The position numbers were made by a program, and so were the translations under genes. This document shows positions 8,299 to 15,182 of a stretch of 34,461 nucleotides of DNA, piece by piece. The notes under the pieces were generated by a model. The model had not been told where the DNA came from. It searched no databases and was given only the letters and a program-made list of their open reading frames with translations. The first letter of the stretch is position 1, and every line of letters begins with the position of its first letter. Origin of the DNA: Planctomycetota bacterium (GTDB taxonomy: Bacteria; Planctomycetota; PLA2; JAEUHO01); NCBI GenBank assembly GCA_030066775.1, contig JASJAY010000052.1, positions 1 through 34,461 on the forward strand, written 5' to 3'.

Positions 8299-8718
8299 AT
8301 GGAGCGCTTCATCACATCACGCGAGATCCTGGATCGCATCACGCAGGCCGTCGCCCAGTTCACGATGCTTGCCTTCGAGGAGCGGTTCCTGTGTTGGACC
8401 GCCGAGCTCAACCTGACGGTGGCCGAGGCCATCTGGAACGCGCATCCCGACCAGTGGGAGATCGCGGACGCGGTCATGGCCGACACGCGGGACCCGCAGC
8501 TGCGCGCCTTGTTGGCGCACCTCAAGCGAGCGCGCCTCGAGCAGTGGGCGGATGAGGACGAGGCCTACGTGTTCGAGCTGGAGGCGCGCGTCAAAGGGCC
8601 GCACATCGTGCTCACGTTCCTGCTCGGCTTCGACGGCTGCGACGACTTCCAGCCCTGCGAGGTGCCCGTCTTGCCCGCGTTCGACGACGATCCGGTGCCC
8701 GCGCTGCCCAGCGGCTGA
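8299..8718 (+). CDS. Hypothetical protein, 139 residues
   Basis: I do not recognise the family. The product is cytosolic, acidic and mainly helical in its first 90 residues, where two runs look like paired helices (ITQAVAQFTMLAFEERF and LRALLAHLKRARLEQWADE). A short beta-rich part with a GCDDFQPCEVPV segment and an acidic Pro-rich tail follow. It has two Cys residues near the C-terminus but no metal motif that I can name. The start ATG 8299 has only a weak GGGG upstream. Codon use fits its neighbours, and no other frame is better. It stands between the ECF operon and the PhoU-like gene with 120- and 168-nt gaps in which I see nothing. Confidence 0.65.
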   Translation: MERFITSREILDRITQAVAQFTMLAFEERFLCWTAELNLTVAEAIWNAHPDQWEIADAVMADTRDPQLRALLAHLKRARLEQWADEDEAYVFELEARVKGPHIVLTFLLGFDGCDDFQPCEVPVLPAFDDDPVPALPSG

Positions 8719-8886
8719 GGCAGCCCCCGGCGGCTTCTCTGGCACGTCCGGCGCGTCTACACGATCTTCATGCGCCGCGAGCTGGCGGCGACCGATCCTG
8801 GCCGCCGAGAATCGCGCGGGGACCTGCCGCTTCACGGGTGATCGGGTACAGTCGCTGAGCAGCGGGGCAGGCTTGGAGGACGAGGC

Positions 8887-9531
8887 GTGGTCGAGCGGCA
8901 TCCCACCGGGCTCGAGCAGCGTCTGGCCGATCTCGGCGAGGCCATGTTCACGCTTGCTACGGCCGTGGACGAGAACCTGCGCACGGTGCTCCTCGCCATG
9001 ACGACCGAGGAGGTGATCACGCCGAGCATCGGGCTCGTGCATACGACCCCGTTCCAGGAGGTCGTGACCAAGCGCGCGCTCACCCTGCTCGCCCTCGAGG
9101 GGCCCGTGGCGCGGGACCTGCGTTGGGCGATGGGCATGATGCGCCTGTCCAAGGACTACGAGCGTGTCGCCGACCTCACCAAGTCGCTGATGAAGCGGGT
9201 CGTCGTGCTCTCTGACTCGCTCCACCAGGACACGCTGCACGCGATGACGGACGTGATGCGCGCGATCCTCAGGCTGCACGGCGTACTGATGGAACCCGCT
9301 CGGCCGCACTTCATGATCGAGTCGTTCGACTGGGACGCGCATGCCACCGCGGTCTCGGACGTCGCGCGGGGCATCGAGGCCATCGAGCAGCGTTCCGTGG
9401 AGGCGCTGATGCAGGGCGAGGGGTCGCCCGAGAACCTGCGCGAGCTGGTTCTCGCCACCCGGCACCTCCTGCGCATCGCCGATCAGATCGAGCGGATGCC
9501 CCAGGAGTTCGCGCGCTTCCGCGGGATCTAG
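8887..9531 (+). CDS. PhoU-like protein
   Basis: This 214-residue all-helical protein resembles PhoU, the phosphate-signalling regulator that works with the Pst transporter and PhoR. It appears to have two three-helix halves. The first carries the PhoU-type block RDLRWAMGMMRLSKDYERVADLTKSL split over two helices. The second carries the matching TRHLLRIADQIERMPQEF near the C-terminus. The E-R-x-A-D and D-Q-I-E-R positions are the metal-binding sites of the family. The start is GTG 8887, with GGAGGA 6 nt upstream. No pst or phoBR gene lies in the window, so a phosphate role is inferred only from family membership; PhoU-like proteins also pair with other transporters. Confidence 0.85.
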   Translation: MVERHPTGLEQRLADLGEAMFTLATAVDENLRTVLLAMTTEEVITPSIGLVHTTPFQEVVTKRALTLLALEGPVARDLRWAMGMMRLSKDYERVADLTKSLMKRVVVLSDSLHQDTLHAMTDVMRAILRLHGVLMEPARPHFMIESFDWDAHATAVSDVARGIEAIEQRSVEALMQGEGSPENLRELVLATRHLLRIADQIERMPQEFARFRGI

Positions 9532-9571
9532 CGCCGCTTCGCATCGGGCCTTGGGCTTGACCGGGCGATCC

Positions 9572-9586
9572 ATAGAGATGATCTAT
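9572..9586. promoter_or_regulatory. Probable NhaR operator in front of the ACT-like gene and nhaA
   Basis: ATAGA-GATGA-TCTAT is a perfect 5-bp dyad with a 5-nt spacer that satisfies the LysR T-N11-A rule. It lies 90 nt upstream of the ACT-like gene. The same dyad with another spacer occurs at 14170-14184 in front of nhaR. Both sites stand out as AT-rich islands in very GC-rich DNA. Confidence 0.7.
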
Positions 9587-9675
9587 CGAGTGGGGGCGCT
9601 GAATCAGTGCATCGCCGCCCTCGCGCTGACGTCATATGGGTGCGCGCGAAGCACGACGCGACAAACAGGTCCTCT

Positions 9676-10029
9676 ATGCCCCCTCCCTCCCTCACCATCC
9701 CTGCACGACCTGCGCGGCCCTTCGTGCGTACGCCCGCCCCGGCCGGCCCCTCCCCGGCCGGGGCAGCGGCAACCTCCGCCGCCGATTCCCTGACCCCCGG
9801 CGCCACGGCCTACACGGTCGAGGTCGAGGCCGGGTTCCCGCTCAAGCGCCGCTTGGGCGAAGTCGCCCACGCCAGCGGCATCCCCTCCTGGCGCGTGATC
9901 GAGGACAACCGACGCTTCCTTCGCGGTGGCGATGTGACCTTCGAGGTCGTCGCCACCCTGGATCAGATCCACACATTCGAATCGCTTTGGTCCCAGATGC
10001 GTGAGGGCATTTGGGGCTCGACGGTCTGA
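9676..10029 (+). CDS. Small ACT-like domain protein upstream of nhaA
   Basis: The product is 117 residues. The first 40 residues are Pro/Ala-rich and probably disordered. The remaining 70 read as beta-alpha-beta-beta-alpha: TVEVEAGF, then LKRRLGEVAHASGIPSW, RVIEDN, VTFEVVAT and IHTFESLWSQMREG. This order and spacing resemble an ACT-type ferredoxin fold used for ligand binding and dimerisation, but this is a fold guess, not a family match. ATG 9676 is chosen because AGGT precedes it; an upstream ATG (9607) would add 23 unlikely residues. It sits 34 nt before nhaA, under a probable NhaR operator, so it is likely co-transcribed and might sense a signal for, or modulate, the antiporter. Confidence 0.7.
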   Translation: MPPPSLTIPARPARPFVRTPAPAGPSPAGAAATSAADSLTPGATAYTVEVEAGFPLKRRLGEVAHASGIPSWRVIEDNRRFLRGGDVTFEVVATLDQIHTFESLWSQMREGIWGSTV

Positions 10030-10063
10030 ACGCACACATCTCGCGTTCGGGGAGGAGACCAGC

Positions 10064-11479
10064 TTGGGGCACGCGGTGAACGTGCCGAACCCGCTGCCGA
10101 CGACGCCGGCGCGTCGTCTGACGGCGCCGTTTCGGCGATTCCTCCATGTCGAGTCCTCGACCGGGCTCGTCCTGCTCGCCTGTACGGCGGTTGCGCTCTT
10201 CCTCGCGAACTCGCGCTGGGCCGACACGGTGGCCGCGTTCTGGTCCACGCCGATCTCGATCACGCTCGGACCGATCGATCTGACCTACCCGTTGTGGTAC
10301 TGGATCAACGACGGCTTGATGGCGCTGTTCTTCTTCGTCATCGGCCTCGAGATCAAGCGTGAGCTCGTCTCGGGCGAGCTCTCCGATCGCCGCGCGATCG
10401 TCCTGCCGCTCTTCGCCGCCATTGGCGGCGCGGCCGTGCCGGCGCTCATCTTCCTGGCCATCAACGGCATCGACGCGAACGCGAAGGCGTGGGCCGTCCC
10501 GACGGCGACCGACATCGCCTTCGTGGTGGGCTGCCTCGCGCTGCTCGGCTCGCGCGTGCCCGCCTGTCTGAAGGTCTTCCTGCTCTCGCTGGCGATCTTC
10601 GACGACCTGCTCGCAGTGATCATCATCGCCGCGTTCTACTCGGGGAGCATCGGCACGGGCTGGCTCATCGCCGCCTGCGTCGCGATCGCGCTGATCACCG
10701 TGCTGCAGCGCATCGGCATCCGCAGCGTCGGCGTCTACACGCTCGTCGGCGTCGCCACCTGGTTCTTCACGCTGAAGTCCGGCGTCCACCCGACGATCGC
10801 GGGCGTGGCGCTCGGCCTCCTGACGCCGGCACGCAAGTGGCTCACGACCGGGCACCTGCGTCGGTGTGCCGTCTCCGTGCGCCGCGCCATCGACGAGGGC
10901 TCCCCCGAGGCGCAGAACGTGGCGCTCGCCAACCTGCGCACGGCCGCGCGCGAGAACATCTCGCCCGCCGTGCGGCTCGAGACCGCCCTGCATCCCTGGG
11001 TCGCCTTCGCGGTGATGCCGCTCTTCGCGCTTGCGAACGCCGGCGTGCCCGTGACGGGCGACATGCTCGGCAACACGCTCGCCCTCGCGATCGCCTTGGG
11101 CCTGATCGTCGGCAAGCTCATCGGCATCACCGCCGGCGCGTGGCTCGCCGTGCGCTCGGGTCTCGGCGTGCTGCCCGCCGGCATGACCTGGCCCGCCGTC
11201 ATGGCGTCCGCGAGCCTGGCCGGCATCGGCTTCACGATGTCGATGTTCATCGGGTCGCTGGCGCTCGAGGGCGAGGCCCTGACGGCTGCCAAGACGGGCG
11301 TGCTGCTCGGCTCGCTCGTGAGCGGCCTGATCGGCTTCATCGGCCTGCGTCTCGTGCTGAAGAAGCCCGCCGACGACATGCCGGCCGGGCCGGCGCTCGA
11401 CGCCGCCGTCTCCGAAGGCGCGTTGGCGTCCGCGTCTCAGTCGTCTTCGCGAGATCGCGAGGCCTCGTCGGTCTCCTGA
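10064..11479 (+). CDS. nhaA: Na+/H+ antiporter NhaA
   Basis: This inner-membrane electrogenic antiporter exports Na+ (or Li+) in exchange for protons at alkaline pH. It is 471 residues, longer than the roughly 390-residue E. coli protein because of a polar C-terminal tail. The functional motifs are intact: PTATDIAF (Thr149/Asp150, the TM4 site), SLAIFDDLLAV with the paired Asp180/Asp181 of TM5 that bind Na+ and H+, and Lys351 in LIVGKLIG of TM10. The start is set at TTG 10064, 6 nt after GGAGGAG; GTG 10076 is possible but lies too far from that site. A start at 10001 would overlap the previous gene. It follows the ACT-like gene and converges on the Kef-type gene, their 3' ends overlapping by 43 nt. 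Confidence 0.95.
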   Translation: MGHAVNVPNPLPTTPARRLTAPFRRFLHVESSTGLVLLACTAVALFLANSRWADTVAAFWSTPISITLGPIDLTYPLWYWINDGLMALFFFVIGLEIKRELVSGELSDRRAIVLPLFAAIGGAAVPALIFLAINGIDANAKAWAVPTATDIAFVVGCLALLGSRVPACLKVFLLSLAIFDDLLAVIIIAAFYSGSIGTGWLIAACVAIALITVLQRIGIRSVGVYTLVGVATWFFTLKSGVHPTIAGVALGLLTPARKWLTTGHLRRCAVSVRRAIDEGSPEAQNVALANLRTAARENISPAVRLETALHPWVAFAVMPLFALANAGVPVTGDMLGNTLALAIALGLIVGKLIGITAGAWLAVRSGLGVLPAGMTWPAVMASASLAGIGFTMSMFIGSLALEGEALTAAKTGVLLGSLVSGLIGFIGLRLVLKKPADDMPAGPALDAAVSEGALASASQSSSRDREASSVS

Positions 11480-13194
11480 TCAGAGAGGCGGCCGAGTACG
11501 GCGTCGGTCAGCTGCTCCGCCGCCGCACATTCGTCGGAGAGCACCTCGTCCGCGCCCGCGTCCCGGATGCTCTGGCGCAGGTGCGCGAGGGGCGAGCGCG
11601 CCGCGATCCAGATGTCAGGTCGTATGCGGCGCGCGACGACGATGGCTCGCGACGTCATCTCGGCGCTGGGCACCGTCAGGACCAGCGCGCGCGCGCGAGC
11701 GAGGCCGGCTGAGCGCAGCACCGTCTCGCTGCGCACGTCGCCGAGCACGGCCCGGCGCCCGTCGGCCTGGAGCGCGCCGACGGTGCTGGGGTTGAGGTCG
11801 ATGATCGACGGGGTGAGGCCCGCCTCGCGCAGCGCGTCGACGACCTGCTGGCCTACGGGGCCGTGCCCCGCGACGATCACGGGCGGCGGCCCCTCGCCCT
11901 CGTCCGGCGGCGCGTTGTAGGGCGTCGTGAGACGCGTGCGTCCGGCCTTGGGCGCCAGGGGGAAGCTCACGAGCCCGAGGGCGAGGCGTCGGGCCGCAGC
12001 ACCGACGAGCGGCATCACGATCAATCCGACCACGACCAGCACGATCAGCGTGCTGTGCAGCGGACCGTCGATCAGGCCGTAGCGATCGACCTCGTCCAGC
12101 AGCACGAGGCTGAACTCGCCGCCGTGTGCCAGACAGGCGCCGACCACGAACGATGTGCTCGCATGCGCACCCGCGGCCCAGCAGGAGAAGGCGATCAGCA
12201 GCAGCTTGCCGAGCACGAGCACCGCGAGACCGCCGAGCACCCAGGCCCAGCTGTCGAGCGCGGCCGCGGGATCGACGTTCATGCCCAGCGTCGTGAAGAA
12301 CACGGCCATGAAGAGGTCGCGCACCGGGCTGATCTGGCCCGAGAGCTCCTCTTGGAACGGCGTGTCGGCGAGCACGAAGCCGGCCAGGAAGGCACCGAGC
12401 TCCAGGCTGAACCCGAGCCCCTCGCAGAAGAGCGCGGAGCCGAGCGCGAAGGCGCCGCCGATCAAGAGGAGCGCCTCGGCGCCGCCGCCGCGGAACGATT
12501 CGCGCAGGACCCAGGGCAGCACCCGGCGCGACACGATGATCAGGGCGCCGACGGCCGCGATGCGCCACAGCGCGTCCGGAAGGCTGCTGAAGGCGCCGCT
12601 CTCCTGCTGCGCAGCGGACGTCGTCCCGGCCCAGCCTGCGAGCAGCGGCACCATGGCGAGCATGGCGATGACGGCCAGGTCCTGCACGACGAGGATCGCG
12701 AGCCCCAACCGGCCGGATGGCTGCGCCAGCTCCCGGCGGCCGGCGAAGTACTTGAGCACCACGGCGGTCGAGGAGAGCGAGAACGCCATGGCGATTGCGA
12801 GCCCCGCGGGAGCGGAGCCCGTGATCCACGTCCCCAGGGGCCAGCCCGCGAGCAGCGTCAGCACGACTGCGCCCGTACCCGCGGCAAGCAGACGCAGGGC
12901 GCCGGGGCGCAGCGCGTCCAGGTGCAGCTCGAGGCCTACGCCGAAGAGCAGGAACACGATCGCGAGGTGCGAGATGATGCCGAGCGCATCGGGCGCCGGC
13001 ACGAGGCCCAGGGCCCCCGGCCCGATCAGGGCGCCCGTGAGGATCATCGCGGGGATCGCCGAGATGCCGATCCGCGCGAGGATCAGGACGGCGAAGGCGG
13101 ACGCGCCCAGCACGATCACGAGATCCGCGACGACGTCGATCTCGCCTTCGGGAGCGCCGGCGGCGACCAGGAGGCCTGTGAGGAGCTGGGGCAT
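11437..13194 (-). CDS. CPA2-family K+/H+ or Na+/H+ antiporter with RCK (TrkA-N) domain, Kef type
   Basis: This 585-residue membrane antiporter of the KefB/KefC/YbaL kind has about 12 membrane helices in residues 20-400. The family signatures are FLLFGVGLEL, AFSLSSTAVVLKYF and the VVQDLAVIAMLAMVPLL helix with the ion-site Asp. A cytosolic RCK/TrkA-N domain starts near residue 415 with VIVAGHGPVGQQVVDALREA; the GxGxxG loop and the acidic end of strand 2 (IIDLNP) indicate NAD(H) binding. No TrkA-C domain follows. The start is ATG 13194, 66 nt after nhaR, so it is probably co-transcribed with nhaR. Its last 43 nt overlap the end of nhaA on the other strand. The true ion cannot be told from sequence. 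Confidence 0.9.
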   Translation of the reverse strand: MPQLLTGLLVAAGAPEGEIDVVADLVIVLGASAFAVLILARIGISAIPAMILTGALIGPGALGLVPAPDALGIISHLAIVFLLFGVGLELHLDALRPGALRLLAAGTGAVVLTLLAGWPLGTWITGSAPAGLAIAMAFSLSSTAVVLKYFAGRRELAQPSGRLGLAILVVQDLAVIAMLAMVPLLAGWAGTTSAAQQESGAFSSLPDALWRIAAVGALIIVSRRVLPWVLRESFRGGGAEALLLIGGAFALGSALFCEGLGFSLELGAFLAGFVLADTPFQEELSGQISPVRDLFMAVFFTTLGMNVDPAAALDSWAWVLGGLAVLVLGKLLLIAFSCWAAGAHASTSFVVGACLAHGGEFSLVLLDEVDRYGLIDGPLHSTLIVLVVVGLIVMPLVGAAARRLALGLVSFPLAPKAGRTRLTTPYNAPPDEGEGPPPVIVAGHGPVGQQVVDALREAGLTPSIIDLNPSTVGALQADGRRAVLGDVRSETVLRSAGLARARALVLTVPSAEMTSRAIVVARRIRPDIWIAARSPLAHLRQSIRDAGADEVLSDECAAAEQLTDAVLGRLSDQETDEASRSREDD

Positions 13195-13260
13195 CGGCGG
13201 AATGGTCCTACGCGGGACCGGTCGACACCAGCGCGGGTCGCATTTGCGTCGCGCTTTCCG

Positions 13261-14160
13261 TCAGGCGAAGAGCTCCTTGCGTGCGCCGGCGACGATCTCG
13301 GAGACCGCGCCGTGGCGCACCCGCCGCTCGAGCGTGATCACGTAGAAGCGCTCCCGCACCTCGTCGATGCGCCCGACGACCCGTGCGTTGCACTGACGGC
13401 GCACGTCCGACTCGACGACGCTGGGAAGGGCGAACAGGCCCAGCCCATCGCGTGCGAAGGCCTTGAGCAGCGCCAAGTCCTCGAACTCGGCCTGGATGTC
13501 GGGATGCAGCTGCATCCGGCCGAACCAGCGGTCGAGCTCGCGGCGCAGGGCGGTGTCGCGGGTAGGCAAGAGCCACGGCGCGCCGTCGAGAGACTCGGGG
13601 AACTTGCGCCGGTAGCGCGCGGCGTCGCCCTCGGGCGCGAACACCGTGATGGCGCTCTCACCCAGCAGGTGGTTGAACGCATTGACGTGGTACGTGGCGT
13701 CCACCGGCGTGTCGGTGAGCACGGCGTCGATCTCCTCCCGCGCGAGTCGCGTCAGGAGATCCGGGGGCTTGCCCTCGTAGCAGACGACGTGCGCCGGCGG
13801 ATCGGTCTCGAACGCCGGCTGGATGATGTGGTGGACAACCGTCTTCGGCATCACGTCCGCGATGCCGAGGCGGAGCGGCTTGACGCGTGCCGTGCCCTGG
13901 CCACGCACCGTGCCCTCGAGCTCGGTGCTCAGGCGGAAGATCTCGTCCGCGTAGCGATAGACAGTGCGTCCCATGGGGGTGAGCTCGACCCCGCGGCGCG
14001 AGCGGGAGAGCAGGGGCTCGCCGACGGCCGTCTCGAGCGACTTCAGGTGCGCCGAGACCGTGGGCTGTGAAACGAACAAGGCGCGGCTCGCGGCGGAGAC
14101 GCCGCCTTCCCGCACCGTGGCCCAGAAACACTTCAGATGCGTGTAGTTCACCCAGCTCAT
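13261..14160 (-). CDS. nhaR: LysR-family transcriptional activator NhaR
   Basis: This 299-residue LysR-type regulator resembles NhaR, the Na+-responsive activator of nhaA. The N-terminus has the NhaR-like pattern M-x-W-x-NYTHLKCFW, then the winged HTH (about residues 18-62, ASRALFVSQPTVSAHLKSLE). The NhaR-like stretches G-RTVYRYADEIFRLS and LRLGIADVMPKTVV follow, with the effector domain up to about 295. Its linkage to nhaA, 1.8 kb away across the Kef-type gene, supports the name. A LysR box (14170-14184) lies 10 nt upstream of the ATG, which suggests autoregulation; an identical dyad precedes the nhaA operon. It is probably the first gene of an nhaR-kef operon. Confidence 0.92.
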   Translation of the reverse strand: MSWVNYTHLKCFWATVREGGVSAASRALFVSQPTVSAHLKSLETAVGEPLLSRSRRGVELTPMGRTVYRYADEIFRLSTELEGTVRGQGTARVKPLRLGIADVMPKTVVHHIIQPAFETDPPAHVVCYEGKPPDLLTRLAREEIDAVLTDTPVDATYHVNAFNHLLGESAITVFAPEGDAARYRRKFPESLDGAPWLLPTRDTALRRELDRWFGRMQLHPDIQAEFEDLALLKAFARDGLGLFALPSVVESDVRRQCNARVVGRIDEVRERFYVITLERRVRHGAVSEIVAGARKELFA

Positions 14161-14169
14161 GAACGAAGG

Positions 14170-14184
14170 ATAGATCGTTTCTAT
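14170..14184. promoter_or_regulatory. Probable NhaR operator at the nhaR promoter
   Basis: ATAGA-TCGTT-TCTAT is a perfect dyad of the LysR T-N11-A type, ending 10 nt from the nhaR start codon. A further half site, TCTAT, lies at 14198-14202. The position at the start of nhaR fits repression or self-control, and it could also serve the divergent small gene at 14277. Confidence 0.7.
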
Positions 14185-14239
14185 GAGGCCGTCCGGATCT
14201 ATCGATGAACTGTCCAGACTTCCAGAGCGTAGAAAGGGG

Positions 14240-14262
14240 TGAGCTCACATTGGAAGAGCTCA
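14240..14262. promoter_or_regulatory. Inverted repeat ahead of the small basic protein gene
   Basis: TGAGCTC, a 9-nt spacer, then GAGCTCA forms a perfect 7-bp inverted repeat just upstream of the AAGGAG ribosome site. It may be an operator or a leader hairpin affecting translation of the 53-residue gene. Confidence 0.4.
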
Positions 14263-14276
14263 GACAAGGAGTTCCC

Positions 14277-14438
14277 ATGAGACGTCGCACGAAGCCTCGC
14301 TGGAAGAAGGAGCCCCCGGCGGCCGCCTACCGCTGGTTCCTCGAGACGTTCGAGCGCGCCATGAAGACCCCCGCTCCGGCGCGTCAGCGCGCTTCGCGTG
14401 TAGGACGTCCGACCCCCTCCCACGAGCGATGTAACTAA
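14277..14438 (+). CDS. Small basic protein, 53 residues
   Basis: This short gene is supported mainly by its very good ribosome binding site, AAGGAG 5 nt before ATG 14277. It starts MRRRTKPRWKKE. The product is strongly basic, with an aromatic helix-like segment AAYRWFLETFERAMK and an Arg/Ser-rich tail, so it might bind nucleic acid or a membrane. I recognise no family. An in-frame ATG at 14205 would lengthen it by 24 residues but lacks a ribosome site. It is divergent from nhaR and could share the NhaR-controlled region. A perfect 11-bp hairpin follows 32 nt after its stop codon. Confidence 0.5.
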   Translation: MRRRTKPRWKKEPPAAAYRWFLETFERAMKTPAPARQRASRVGRPTPSHERCN

Positions 14439-14470
14439 GCGGCCCGCGGGTCGCCCTGGCCCGCACCCCC

Positions 14471-14495
14471 AGGCGGCGCGATGGTCGCGCCGCCT
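14471..14495. terminator. Perfect 11-bp hairpin, terminator-like without T tract
   Basis: AGGCGGCGCGA and its exact reverse complement are separated by TGG. The hairpin lies between two small genes. No T run follows on either strand, so it may be a weak or factor-dependent terminator, or an mRNA-stabilising hairpin. Confidence 0.4.
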
Positions 14496-14532
14496 CCGTC
14501 CCGTTCCCGTCAGCACCCCGAGGAGATCCGCG

Positions 14533-14721
14533 ATGAGCAGCCTGCTGTTGGACCCGCCCCCGCGTCGACGCCCGGAGATTCGCACCGAGCGAACCCGCCT
14601 CGAGGAGCGCGCTTGCGACTGTTGCGACGGTGAGGCCCATGTGACGGTCATGGCGTCGGACGGCGCCTGGATCGACATCCCCTGTCCGAGCTGCGCGCCG
14701 AACGACGCCCCCGGGGGCTGA
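14533..14721 (+). CDS. Small zinc-ribbon-like protein, 62 residues
   Basis: The ATG follows GAGGAG with an 8-9 nt spacer. The product has a basic Pro/Arg-rich N-terminus and two Cys clusters, ACDCC (Cys28, 30, 31) and CPSC (Cys51, 54), about 20 residues apart. This is the arrangement of a small zinc ribbon. The stretch between them (AHVTVMASDGAWIDIP) reads as two beta strands, which fits a knuckle-and-sheet fold. I cannot name the family. The stop codon sits in the loop of a GGGGC/GCCCC hairpin (14714-14726). Codon use fits the neighbours. The function is unknown; protein or nucleic-acid binding is the general expectation for zinc ribbons. Confidence 0.6.
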   Translation: MSSLLLDPPPRRRPEIRTERTRLEERACDCCDGEAHVTVMASDGAWIDIPCPSCAPNDAPGG

Positions 14722-14798
14722 GCCCCACGCTCCCGGATCCTCCGCCTCGACCCGCCTCCCGATTTGCTGTCCACCATCGGGTGCGCGCGGAGTCATAG

Positions 14799-14813
14799 GG
14801 ACGGAGGCCGTCC
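14799..14813 (+). promoter_or_regulatory. Hairpin hiding the Shine-Dalgarno of the cupin gene
   Basis: GGACGG-AGG-CCGTCC is a perfect 6-bp stem with a 3-nt loop that ends immediately before the ATG at 14814. The only Shine-Dalgarno (GGAGG, 14803-14807) lies inside it, so translation could depend on melting or on a bound factor. Confidence 0.5.
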
Positions 14814-15182
14814 ATGCCCGAGCTGATCCCCGAGCCCGCACGCGTCGAAGCCGTGGGCACGCCGCCCAAGACGATCGAGGAGTACGTGGGGCGCGTGCGC
14901 ACCGGGCATCTGCCCGTCAGCGTGGCGCGCATGACCTCGCCCTCGGGATGGTCCGAGCCGGGTCAGCGACCCGAGTTCGAAGAGATCACCGTCGTGCTCG
15001 ACGGGATGCTGCGCGTCGAACACGTCGACGGCTTCCTGGACGTGCACGCCGGCCAGGCGGTCGTGGCGCGACCGGGCGAGTGGGTGAAGTACAGCACCCC
15101 GGGTCCCGACGGCGCGCACTACATCGCGATCTGCCTGCCCGCGTTCTCACCCGACACGGTGCACCGCGACGCGGACGCCTAG
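14814..15182 (+). CDS. Cupin-domain protein
   Basis: This single-domain cupin of 122 residues is probably cytosolic. The conserved beta-barrel region runs from about residue 50 to 110: FEEITVVLDGMLRVEH, then the turn VDGFLDVHAGQAVVARPGEWV with the G-x-x-V-x-x-x-P-G-x pattern of cupin motif 2, and a closing HYIAICLPAF. The usual metal-binding histidines of motif 1 are not obvious (EF-EEITVVLDG has Glu where HxH is common), so it may be non-enzymatic or bind metal in another way. Similar short cupins include EutQ-like and ligand-sensing proteins. The stop codon shares the CTAG sequence with the stop codon of the opposing kinase gene. Its ribosome site is inside a hairpin. Confidence 0.8.
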   Translation: MPELIPEPARVEAVGTPPKTIEEYVGRVRTGHLPVSVARMTSPSGWSEPGQRPEFEEITVVLDGMLRVEHVDGFLDVHAGQAVVARPGEWVKYSTPGPDGAHYIAICLPAFSPDTVHRDADA

